DNA from: Candidatus Aminicenantes bacterium UBA4085
GTDB taxonomy: Bacteria > Acidobacteriota > Aminicenantia > Aminicenantales > UBA4085
Assembly (NCBI GenBank): GCA_002383325.1
Contig: DFYJ01000089.1
Coordinates: 3,974-18,422 of the forward strand
DNA: 14,449 nt
Reading direction: 5' to 3'
A model generated the notes under the pieces. The model had not been told where the DNA came from, made no database searches, and saw only the letters and a program-made list of their open reading frames with translations. Positions 1 to 7,500 of the stretch are shown piece after piece. The first letter of the stretch is position 1. Every line of letters begins with the position of its first letter. The translations under genes were made by a program, and so were the position numbers.

Positions 1-833
1 CCACGGTGGAGCGGGTCGGCTTCACCGGCGGCGAGCCGTTCCTCCAGCCGGCCTTCCTGGAGGCCGTTTCGGCCCGGATCGTGCGGTTGGACCTGCTGTT
101 CGACCGGATCACCACCAACGCGGCCTGGTTCACGAACCGGCGGGAACTTGTCCAGAGACTGACCCGCCTGCGTGACAAGGGCTATGACGGCTCCTTCCAT
201 GTCAGCCTGGACGCCTTCCATGGCCGGAACGTCCGCAAGCCGGCTCTCTTCATCCAAACGGCGGCGGAGGTCTGGAACCGGCCCGATATCGCCGGCTTGA
301 TCGCGGTTCGCGGCCACCGGGACCGGGAGACGGAGGCGATCCTGGGCGCCTTGGCGGCGGAGCTGGGCGCCCGGCGCACCGTGCGCGGAGGCCGACGGTT
401 GATCGTCTCGTTCGACCTCTTCATCCCGATCTCCTATGTGGATCTGGTTCCGGTCGGCCGGGCGGCTGGAATGGCCGAACTCTGGCGGGGCGCCTGGTTC
501 AATGAGGACTTCTGCTCCGGGCCGGGCCAGGTCCTCTACGTCCTGCCCGACGGCGCGGTCAAAGCCTGCTGCGGCTATGCCACCGACAGCGACCGTCTGA
601 CCATCGGCAACATCCGCAGCCAGACGGCGCCCGAAATCATAGCCGCCGCGAACCGCAGCGCCTTCGTCCGGACGATCTACCGCAGCGGCCTGAGCGCGAT
701 CCGCCGCCGCCTGGCCCGTTGCGGCGAGGTCTTCCCCGGCGCGACGCCGAATCGCTGCCTCTTCTGCCTCCACTTGCTGACCTCGATCCCCGGTCCGAGG
801 CTCGATCGCTGCCTTGATCCGGCCGAGCCCTGA
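1..833 (+). CDS. Radical SAM enzyme with C-terminal SPASM-like Cys cluster, 5' partial
   Basis: The reading frame is open from the left edge (codon phase starts at base 3) to TGA at 831-833, so the gene begins outside the window. The GTG at 6 is probably an internal valine. The sequence GFTGGEP (GGEP at 27-38) is the SAM-binding glycine motif of radical SAM proteins. The CxxxCxxC iron-sulfur motif normally lies some tens of residues before it, so it should be just upstream and is not visible. Further motifs are TTNAAW and HVSLDAFH, typical of strands in the radical SAM barrel. The C-terminal part carries cysteines at 513, 567 and 570 (a CC pair), 720, and a CxxC at 756/765, around a 'LPDGAVKACCG...IGNI' stretch that resembles SPASM or twitch auxiliary-cluster domains. 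The substrate cannot be told from the sequence; no precursor peptide is visible downstream. Fold assignment is firm, function unknown. Confidence 0.85.
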   Translation, partial: TVERVGFTGGEPFLQPAFLEAVSARIVRLDLLFDRITTNAAWFTNRRELVQRLTRLRDKGYDGSFHVSLDAFHGRNVRKPALFIQTAAEVWNRPDIAGLIAVRGHRDRETEAILGALAAELGARRTVRGGRRLIVSFDLFIPISYVDLVPVGRAAGMAELWRGAWFNEDFCSGPGQVLYVLPDGAVKACCGYATDSDRLTIGNIRSQTAPEIIAAANRSAFVRTIYRSGLSAIRRRLARCGEVFPGATPNRCLFCLHLLTSIPGPRLDRCLDPAEP

Positions 834-846
834 TCCGGTCCGCGAA

Positions 847-875
847 TTGACAGCGGCCCGGCGCTCGCTTATAAG
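847..875 (+). promoter_or_regulatory. Sigma-70-type promoter for the SCP2-ridA pair
   Basis: TTGACA at 847-852 is a perfect -35 hexamer. It is separated by exactly 17 bases from TATAAG at 870-875, a five-of-six match to the -10 hexamer. Transcription would start near 882, giving a leader of about 18 bases that contains the ribosome binding site AAGGAGG at 888-894, five bases before the ATG at 900. The site lies in the only gap between the radical SAM gene and the SCP2 gene, as expected for a new transcription unit. It is seen directly; activity is inferred. Confidence 0.8.
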
Positions 876-899
876 GAGAGTTCCGACAAGGAGGTCGCC

Positions 900-1298
900 A
901 TGTCATCCCTGCCCTATCTGACCGAGGATTGGCGGAGCGAAGCGGAGCGCAAGCTCAAGGCCGAGCTGTCGCCCGAGAAGCTGGACCGCGCCACCACCTC
1001 GCTCGTCCATCTCCATACCGACTGCCCCGGGGGCGGAAGCAAGTACCTTCTCTTCCGCCTCCAGGACGGGGCCCTGACCGAGCTGACGCTCGGCGCCGGC
1101 GAGCCGCCCGAAGCCGAGTTCCAAATCTCCGGGCCCTATGAGACCTTCGCCAAGATTGCCCGGGCCGAGCTGGAAGCGCCCAACGCCATCCTGACCGGCA
1201 AGCTGAAGCTTAGGGGCAACATGCTCAAGGCCCTCAAGCTGGCCGCCATCGCCGACCGGGTCAACAAGGTCCTGGCCGGAATCCCCTCCGCGTTCTGA
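900..1298 (+). CDS. SCP2 sterol-binding domain protein
   Basis: This 132-residue protein is a stand-alone SCP2 (sterol carrier protein 2) domain. Such domains form a hydrophobic tunnel that binds lipids or acyl chains, and in bacteria the true ligand is usually unknown. The domain covers roughly residues 10-128. The C-terminal stretch 'LTGKLKLRGNMLKALKLA' (about residues 97-115) is the family signature, matching the 'G.l.v.Gd...a..l' pattern seen in other members. No signal peptide or membrane helix is present, so it should be cytoplasmic. The ATG is fixed by AAGGAGG five bases upstream and by the strong promoter at 847-875. The exported RidA follows after 37 bases on the same strand and probably shares the transcript. 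Bacterial sterol binding should not be assumed. Confidence 0.85.
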   Translation: MSSLPYLTEDWRSEAERKLKAELSPEKLDRATTSLVHLHTDCPGGGSKYLLFRLQDGALTELTLGAGEPPEAEFQISGPYETFAKIARAELEAPNAILTGKLKLRGNMLKALKLAAIADRVNKVLAGIPSAF

Positions 1299-1335
1299 GG
1301 CTCGCTCCGGCGCGAAGCCCGAAAGGAACCCTCCC

Positions 1336-1800
1336 TTGAAAAAGTACATCATCCCCTTCCTGGGCCTGGCCCTGGCCCTCCTCGGACTGGCGGCCCTGTC
1401 GGCCCAGACCCATGAGCCGGCCAAGACCATCGTCCAGACCGATCGGGCGCCCAAGGCCATCGGACCCTACTCCCAGGCCATAGCCGCCGGCGGCTTCGTC
1501 TTCTGCTCCGGCCAATTGGGCATCGATCCGGCTACGGGCAAGCTCATCCCAGGCGGCATCGAGGCCGAGACGCGGCAGGCGCTGAAGAACCTGCAGGCGG
1601 TTCTGGAGGCGTCCGGAAGCTCGCTCGACCGGGTCGTCAAGACCACGGTCATCCTGGCCGACATGGCCGATTTCGCGGCTATGAACAAGGTCTACTCCGA
1701 GTTCTTCCCGGCCGCTCCGCCCGCCCGGGCTACCTTCCAAGCCGCCGGCTTGGCCCTGCAAGCCCGAGTTGAGATCGAGGGCATCGCCGTCAAGCCCTGA
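1336..1800 (+). CDS. RidA/YjgF family protein with signal peptide (predicted exported)
   Basis: A 154-residue protein: a hydrophobic leader followed by a complete RidA (Rid/YER057c/UK114) domain. Cytosolic RidA hydrolyses reactive 2-aminoacrylate and related enamines or imines made by PLP enzymes. Residues 2-23 (KK, then an Ile/Leu/Ala-rich core ending LSA) look like a Sec signal peptide, cleaved about after Ala23; without cleavage it would be a membrane anchor. Family motifs are GPYSQA, FCSGQ, an Asp-Pro-Ala-Thr-Gly loop, AMNKVY and Arg131 in 'PARAT', the carboxylate-binding arginine of active members. The start is TTG, chosen because AAAGGAA lies seven bases upstream, no in-frame ATG or GTG start would give a full domain, and it produces a well-formed leader. 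A cytosolic paralogue lies at 12486-12866. Function outside the cytoplasm is unclear; a non-enzymatic role or chaperone-like role is possible. Confidence 0.88.
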   Translation: MKKYIIPFLGLALALLGLAALSAQTHEPAKTIVQTDRAPKAIGPYSQAIAAGGFVFCSGQLGIDPATGKLIPGGIEAETRQALKNLQAVLEASGSSLDRVVKTTVILADMADFAAMNKVYSEFFPAAPPARATFQAAGLALQARVEIEGIAVKP

Positions 1801-1811
1801 ACCCTGACGCC

Positions 1812-1846
1812 CGGCTGGAATCCGGCCGCATCCATTTTGGGTCCAA
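1812..1846 (+). terminator. Possible weak terminator after the exported ridA
   Basis: A seven-base-pair GC-rich stem (one G-U pair) with an AAT loop spans 1812-1828, starting 12 bases past the ridA stop codon. It is followed by only a short T run (TTTT near 1834-1837) after several other bases, so it is a poor match to an intrinsic terminator. Its place at the end of a unit facing a convergent gene supports the call; nothing else in the 172-base gap (1801-1972) looks stronger. Confidence 0.3.
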
Positions 1847-1972
1847 GCATTCCGGGGTGCCGTCTAAGGACTTGCGGTACGGGCTCGAACGGCGCCTAGC
1901 CGCCGCCAACCGTCACACTCGACCCGCTTCATTCCCTGAAATGCGTAGAGAGCCTCCCGACGGCATCGATTC

Positions 1973-2830
1973 CTAGGGAGCCGGCGCCGCGGCCCTTTTG
2001 GCGCTGATCACGGAAGCCGCCGTCACGGCGGCCATAATGACCGCGCCGCCGGCGAGGGCCCGGGCGCCCGGGGCCTCGCCCAGAGCCAGGAAGACCCACA
2101 ACGGATTGAAGACCGGCTCGATCACCGCGATCAGATTGGCCGAGACCGCCGAAATGCGGCGGATGGCGTAGGCGAACAGGATCGCCGAGATGCCGACTTG
2201 GACCGCTCCCAGAACCACGATCGCCCCCACGGCGCCCCAGGTGATCCGGGGCGCAGGCTGGAAGAGCGCCGCCCCGATTCCGATGGCCGCCGTCAGCGCG
2301 TGGGCGATGAGGATCGATTCCACGGGCGAGCCGTCCTTCTGCATGCGCATGAAGACGAAGTAGAAGCTGAAGGTCAGCCCGGACAGGACGGCCAGAACGT
2401 TGCCCCAGATTGTCCCGCCGCCGATCTTGTCCAGGAACATCAGGGCCATCCCGCCGACGACGAAGAAGAAGGCCGTGACATGTTCGAAGCGGATCTTCTC
2501 CCTCAGCAGCCAAGCGGCGATGAAGGCGGTGAAGACCGGGCCGACGTACTGGAGCAGAATGGCATGGACGGACGTGGTGGCTTTGTTGGCCGAAACGAAC
2601 AACATCATCGTCACAGCGCTGGCGACACCCGCCGCGATCTGAGGAAAGGATCCATGGATGCGGGGCCGCTTGACGAAGGCCAGGATGACCAGGAAGGCGA
2701 TCAGGCTGCGGAAGCCGGCGATGGTCAGCGGCGGCCAGTCGATGACCTTGATGAACAGGCCGGCCAGGCTCCAGAGGAAAGCCGTGGCGGCCATGGCCAG
2801 GGCGCCGAGGGTCGCTGTTCGTGAGCGCAT
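1973..2830 (-). CDS. EamA/DMT-superfamily transporter
   Basis: A 285-residue integral membrane protein of the drug/metabolite transporter superfamily. About ten hydrophobic helices form two EamA repeats, roughly residues 8-138 and 148-278. The first repeat has the typical 'ALLWSxxxxxxK' type opening (AFLWSLAGLFIKV) and a 'LLQYVGPVFTAFIAAWLLREK' region, the conserved helix-4 and loop motif; the second has the matching 'ISAVSANLIAVIEPVFNPLWVFLALGE' motif. Members export or import amino acids, sugars-phosphates, purines or drugs; the substrate cannot be inferred here. The ATG at 2830 places the first helix directly at the N-terminus, although no strong ribosome binding site precedes it. It is convergent with the exported ridA and divergent from pepD across 107 bases. 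The Ala/Pro-rich tail ends at TAG, 1973-1975. Confidence 0.9.
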   Translation of the reverse strand: MRSRTATLGALAMAATAFLWSLAGLFIKVIDWPPLTIAGFRSLIAFLVILAFVKRPRIHGSFPQIAAGVASAVTMMLFVSANKATTSVHAILLQYVGPVFTAFIAAWLLREKIRFEHVTAFFFVVGGMALMFLDKIGGGTIWGNVLAVLSGLTFSFYFVFMRMQKDGSPVESILIAHALTAAIGIGAALFQPAPRITWGAVGAIVVLGAVQVGISAILFAYAIRRISAVSANLIAVIEPVFNPLWVFLALGEAPGARALAGGAVIMAAVTAASVISAKRAAAPAP

Positions 2831-2925
2831 ATTCTTGAGCCGACATCATCGCCGCATGAACTGGAAAAAGCAACCGAATTGTGGCATCATCGTGCTTCCC
2901 CTATGGGAATATGATCAACGCCGTC

Positions 2926-2932
2926 AAGGAGG
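2926..2932 (+). promoter_or_regulatory. Ribosome binding site fixing the pepD start
   Basis: AAGGAGG lies five bases before the ATG at 2938. The frame stays open upstream to a GTG at 2881, but that extension has no such site and adds residues with no family counterpart, so 2938 is the start. Confidence 0.9.
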
Positions 2933-2937
2933 CCCCC

Positions 2938-4395
2938 ATGTCCGAAATTTCCGGCCTGAAACCGTCCGCCCTGTGGAAGCATTTCGAGGCGATCTGCAAG
3001 ATCCCGCACGGCTCGGGCAACGAGAAGGCGGTCGGCGACTACGTCATCGCCCAGGCCAAGAAGTTGGGCCTGGCCTGGAAGAAAGACAAGACCGGCAACG
3101 TCGTCATCCGCAAGCCGGCCTCCCCCGGCAAGGAGAAGGCCGTCGGCGTCGTCCTCCAGGGCCACCTGGACATGGTCAACGAGAAGAACTCCGACGTGAA
3201 GCACGACTTCCTCAAGGATCCCATCGTCCCCGTCCTCCGCGACGGCTGGGTCCAGGCCGTGGGCACGACCCTCGGCGCCGACAACGGCATCGGGGTTGCG
3301 GCCGGCCTTGCGGCCATCGAGTCGCCCGACCTGATCCACGGGCCCCTGGAGCTCCTCTTCACCGTCTCCGAGGAAACCGGCCTGGACGGCGCCCGGACGA
3401 TCGAGCCGACGGCCCTGCAGGGCCGCTACCTTCTCAACCTGGACAGCGAGGAGGAGGGCACCTTCACCATCGGCTGCGCCGGCGGGGCGGACTCCGACAT
3501 CGCCATCCCCCTGGCCCGCCGGGCGATCAAGGCCAAGGCCGGTTTCCGGCTGAAGATTTCCGGCCTGCGCGGCGGCCACTCCGGCGTCAACATCCACGAA
3601 GGCCGCGGCAACGCCATCAAACTCCTGGCCCGGGTCCTGGGCCAGGCTTCCGCGAAGTTCCCCCTAGCCCTGCTCAAGATGGAAGGCGGCAACAAGCACA
3701 ACGCCATCCCCCGCGAGGCGGTCGCCGAGTTCCTTCTCGAGCCGGCCAAGGTCAAGGCCTTCTCGACCCTCGTCCAGGCCGCCTGCGACAGGATCAAGTC
3801 CGAGTTCAAGGCCGTCGAGCCCGGCCTCCAGTTCGCCCTGGAGCCTTTCGAGCCGCCGGCCAAGCTCCTGCCGCTGACCCCCAAATCCCAGAAGACCCTG
3901 TTCAACTTCCTGCTGGCCTGCCCGCACGGCGTTCTGGGCATGCACGCCGAGCTCAAGGGCCTGGTCGAGACGTCGACCAACCTGGCCATCCTGCGCACGC
4001 TCAAGGACAAGGCGACCATCCTCTGCTCCAGCCGCAGCTCGGCCGCCTCGGCCCTGGAAGGGACGCGCCAGGCCATCAAGGCTGTGGCCGACCTGACCGG
4101 CGCCCGCATCAAGCAGCCCGAAGGCTACCCCGCCTGGACCCCGAACATGGGCTCGGCCCTCCTGGCGACCATGAAGGGTATTTATAAAAGCGCCTTCGGG
4201 CAGGAGCCCGTCATCGGCGCCATCCACGCCGGCCTGGAGTGCGGCATCATCGGCGAGAAGTTCCCCGGCATGGACATGATCTCTTTCGGTCCCAATCTGC
4301 AGAACCCCCACTCCCCCGACGAGCGGGTCGAGGCGGCCTCGGTCGAACGGTTCTGGACCCTGGTCGTCGCCGCCCTCAAATCCCTGGCCGGCTGA
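2938..4395 (+). CDS. pepD: Aminoacyl-histidine dipeptidase (Xaa-His dipeptidase, M20 family)
   Basis: A cytoplasmic di-zinc exopeptidase of the M20 family, PepD (carnosinase-like) branch, which cleaves Xaa-His and other unblocked dipeptides, with a broader role in peptide recycling. Its length, 485 residues, equals that of E. coli PepD. The N-terminal 'FEAICKIPHGSGNE' opening is characteristic. Metal ligands are visible as His76 in GHLDMV (with Asp78), Asp115 in GADNGIG, Glu145-Glu146 in SEETGLDGA, Asp169 in NLDSEE and His458 in NPHSPDERV. The lid domain, roughly residues 185-385, contains GGHSG. The start is set by AAGGAGG at 2926-2932. It is a single-gene unit: the transporter gene is divergent and an intrinsic terminator follows within 25 bases. 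No convincing promoter is seen in the 107-base divergent gap; TTGTGG at 2879 with TATGGG at 2902 is a weak candidate. No odd features. Confidence 0.95.
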   Translation: MSEISGLKPSALWKHFEAICKIPHGSGNEKAVGDYVIAQAKKLGLAWKKDKTGNVVIRKPASPGKEKAVGVVLQGHLDMVNEKNSDVKHDFLKDPIVPVLRDGWVQAVGTTLGADNGIGVAAGLAAIESPDLIHGPLELLFTVSEETGLDGARTIEPTALQGRYLLNLDSEEEGTFTIGCAGGADSDIAIPLARRAIKAKAGFRLKISGLRGGHSGVNIHEGRGNAIKLLARVLGQASAKFPLALLKMEGGNKHNAIPREAVAEFLLEPAKVKAFSTLVQAACDRIKSEFKAVEPGLQFALEPFEPPAKLLPLTPKSQKTLFNFLLACPHGVLGMHAELKGLVETSTNLAILRTLKDKATILCSSRSSAASALEGTRQAIKAVADLTGARIKQPEGYPAWTPNMGSALLATMKGIYKSAFGQEPVIGAIHAGLECGIIGEKFPGMDMISFGPNLQNPHSPDERVEAASVERFWTLVVAALKSLAG

Positions 4396-4416
4396 TCTTT
4401 TCCCGGCACTTCCGGC

Positions 4417-4457
4417 GCCCCGCGTCCCATCCCCGGGACGCGGGGCCGTTCTTGTCT
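4417..4457 (+). terminator. Intrinsic terminator of pepD
   Basis: A perfect twelve-base-pair GC-rich stem has its left arm at 4417-4428, a six-base loop at 4429-4434 and its right arm at 4435-4446. It is followed by the T-rich stretch CGTTCTTGTCT (4447-4457). It begins 22 bases after the pepD stop codon and separates pepD from the alpha-2-macroglobulin gene. Confidence 0.82.
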
Positions 4458-4483
4458 CCGCAACATATTTCTTGTAGCATAAT
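4452..4483 (+). promoter_or_regulatory. Probable promoter of the A2M-pbpC-ridA unit
   Basis: The stretch 4461-4485 is markedly AT-rich for this window and holds CATAAT at 4478-4483, a five-of-six match to a -10 hexamer. The best -35 candidate, TTGTCT at 4452-4457, is 20 bases away, too far for a standard promoter, so the -35 is uncertain. The strong terminator just upstream and the gene start at 4514 mean a promoter should lie in this gap. This is partly inferred from position. Confidence 0.4.
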
Positions 4484-4513
4484 CCCATCTCATCGAAGGA
4501 AAGAGGAGCCTCC

Positions 4514-7500
4514 ATGGCCAAGAAGCCAGCCCTGGTCTTTTTAAGCCTGCTCGTCGCCGTTTCCCTGGCCGTTCTGCCGGCCTGCAAAGCCAAGCCGGCC
4601 GGCCGGCCGGCCCCCCCGTCCGGAGAGGCCAAGGGCGAGCTGGCAGTGATCCACACCAGCCCGAGCGGCGCTCTGGCCGGCGTCGGCGAGGCCGACCAGA
4701 TCGTGGTCATCTTCGATCACATCATGGCTCCTCTCGAGCCTCTGCCCATCGAGGACAGCGCCACGCTTCTGAAGATCGAGCCCTCCTTCCCCGGCAAGTA
4801 CCGCTGGATGGGGACCAAGGCTCTGGCCTTCACCCCCCAAGAGGGGTTCCCTCTGGCCAGCGAGATCAAGGTGACCGTGCCGGCCGGCCTCCGCTCCCAG
4901 GATGGCTACGAGCTGAAGAAGGACGTAGCCTTCTCCTTCCAGACCCAGCGGCCTTACCTGGTCGACTCCTCGCCGGACCACCAGGCCGCCCAGATACGGC
5001 TGGACCAGCCTGTCTTCCTGGTCTTCAGCCAGGCCATCGACCGGGCCAAGGCCGAGTCCTTCCTCTCCTTCGCCGGCGCCGGCCCCGAGGGCCGCAAGCA
5101 TGAGCCCGGCTTCAGCCTGCAGGAGCCGGCCGCAGCCAAGCTCGGGAAGCTCGGCCTGGAGGCCAAGCCCGAGCGGATCCTCCAGCTCGTGCCCCGCGAG
5201 AAGCTCCGCCCCGAGTTCGAGTACTCCGTCGAGATCAAGCCCGGCCTGCCCGGCCGGGAAGGGCCGCTGGGCCTGGAGAAGGCCGCGGCGCTGACGTTCT
5301 CCACTTTCAAGACCTTCACCTTCGAAGGCCTGGAAACCGAGGATCCGCAGCCCCCCGGCCAGCAGATCATCTTCCACTTCAGCAACCGGGTGCTGTACAA
5401 GGATTTCGTCAAAGCCGTCGCCTTCGAACCCGAGATCAAGATTCCCGAATACTACCAGGAGTGGGAGCACGGCAACGACGATGTTTGGCTGACGCTGCCC
5501 CTGGCTCCCGACACAGCCTACAAGGTCCGCATCCTGCCCAGCCTGAAGGACGATTTCGGGAACACCCTGGGCAAGGAGGAGACCGCGCAGTTCAAGACCG
5601 GTCCCTACGACCGGTCGATCAACATGACCACCGGCCAGGGAGTCCTGGAAGCCTACCTCGACCCGATCTACCCGGTCTCGGCGGTCAACGCCGATAAGTT
5701 CCGGGTCATGGCCGCTTCGTTGTCCAGGGACGAGGTCATCCCGCTGCTCAAGAGCGACAAGGTCTTCTGGGGCAATACCCTGCACCAGCCCCGGCCGGGC
5801 TTTTTCGGCCTGGACGAGGTCAAGGCCCTCCAGCTCCCCCGCAACCAGCGCCAGCTGGTGCCGGTGCCGTTGGGCGGCCTGCTCGAAGGCGGGCACGGCC
5901 TGGTCTTCCTCCAGCTCGACACCTACTCCGAGCAGGGGTGGGACCGCTACCCCAAGGCCATGGTCCAAGTCACCGACATGGCGGTCACCGGGAAGTTCTC
6001 GCCCGACGACAACCTGATCTGGGTCACCGGCCTCAAGGACGGCCTGCCCGTAGCCGAGGCCGAGGTCGAGATCCGGGACGACAAGAACCTCGTCCGTTGG
6101 CGCGGCCGCACCGACAAGGACGGCAAAGCCGAAGCCCCCGGCTGGAAGTCGTTCGGACTGAAGGCCGAGGATGAGTGGTCCAAGCCCGAGCAGTGGATTT
6201 TCGCCCGCAAGGGCACGGACGTGGCTTTCCTCTGCTCCGAATGGGGCACCGGGATCGAGCCCTACCGCTTCGAGATCAATTACGACTGGTCGCCCGAACC
6301 CGAGCGTCTGCGCGGCTACGTCTACTCCGAGCGCGGCATCTACAGGGCCGGCGAGACCGTTCATCTCAAAGGCCTGCTGCGGACCCGGGACAAGGGCCGC
6401 TGGACGCTGCCCGCTTTCAAGACCGTGAGTTGTTCGGTCACCGATCCGTTCGATGCTTCGGTCCACAAAGCCCAGGCGAGCCTGGACGAGTTCGGCTCGT
6501 TCGCCCTCGACCTGGAGACCAAGGCCGACGCGGCCCTGGGCTATTACAGCGTCAAGGTCCAGGTTCCGCCCGCCGCGGCCGGCGGGAAGGCCGAGGAGTT
6601 CAACGGCAGCTTCCGGGTTGAGGCCTTCCGCCCGGCCGAGTTCGAGGTCCATCTGCGCGCCGCCAAGGATTCCTTCGTCTTCGGCGAGCCGTTCCAGGCC
6701 GAGGTCCGCGGCGGCTACCTCTACGGCGGAGCCATGGCCAATCAGAAAGCCGAGTGGACTCTGCGGTTGAACCCGACGTCCTACGATCCCCCGGGACACA
6801 AGGGCTTTATCTTCGGCTCCGACATCGACCTCTGGGAGTCCGACTACTCGGAGAACAGCCGCCTGCTGGCCTCCGGGACCAAGACCCTGGATCTCGATGG
6901 CAAGCTGTCCGTCTCCACGCCTCTGGTGCCGGAGAAGGAGACGTCCTCGGTCATGGCCGCCCTGGAGGCCACCGTCACCGGGGCCAGCCGCAAGTCCATC
7001 TCCAACCGCATCCAGACCCTGGTCCACCGCGGGGAATTCTACATCGGCCTCAAGCCGCGCTCGTCCTTCCTGAAGAAGGGCGAGAGCCTGGCGGCCGAGG
7101 TCATCTCCGTCCTGCCCGACGGCGCCCCGGCTCCCGACAAGCGCCTGACCGTCAGGCTGCTGCGGCGGGAGTGGCGCTCGGCCCGCAAGGCCGGCGTCGG
7201 CGGCCGCTACGAATGGGTCTCGGAAAAGACCGACACGGAAGTCGCCGCCAAGCCCGTCCGCACCGGCCAGGGCCCGGCCGCGGTCGATTTCGCGGTCGAC
7301 AAGTCCGGGCTCTATGTCCTGACCGCCGAAGGCCAGGACGGGCGCAAGAACCGCATCGTCACTTCGACCTATGTCTATGTCACCGGATCGGACTACGTGG
7401 CCTGGGAGAGGCAGGACGACGACGCCCTGGAGCTGGTTCCGGACGCCGAGCAGTATAAGCCCGGCGAGTCCGCCCGCATCCTGATCAAGTCGCCTTACGA

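Noticed and set aside
1890..1905. A five-base-pair hairpin (CGGCG/CGCCG) in the gap between the exported ridA and the transporter
   Set aside because: Too short and without a T run on either strand; expected by chance in GC-rich DNA.
2881..2937. A GTG start giving a longer PepD
   Set aside because: The extra 19 residues have no family counterpart, while ATG 2938 has a perfect ribosome binding site and gives the usual family length.
2831..2937. Regulatory sites in the divergent gap between the transporter and pepD
   Set aside because: Candidate hexamers such as TTGTGG-17-TATGGG match only three of six bases each, and no operator-like inverted repeat is clear.
2658..4187. A 509-codon plus-strand open frame overlapping pepD in another frame
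   Set aside because: Its product is Arg/Gly/Pro-rich low-complexity sequence, and pepD in the other frame has every catalytic motif.
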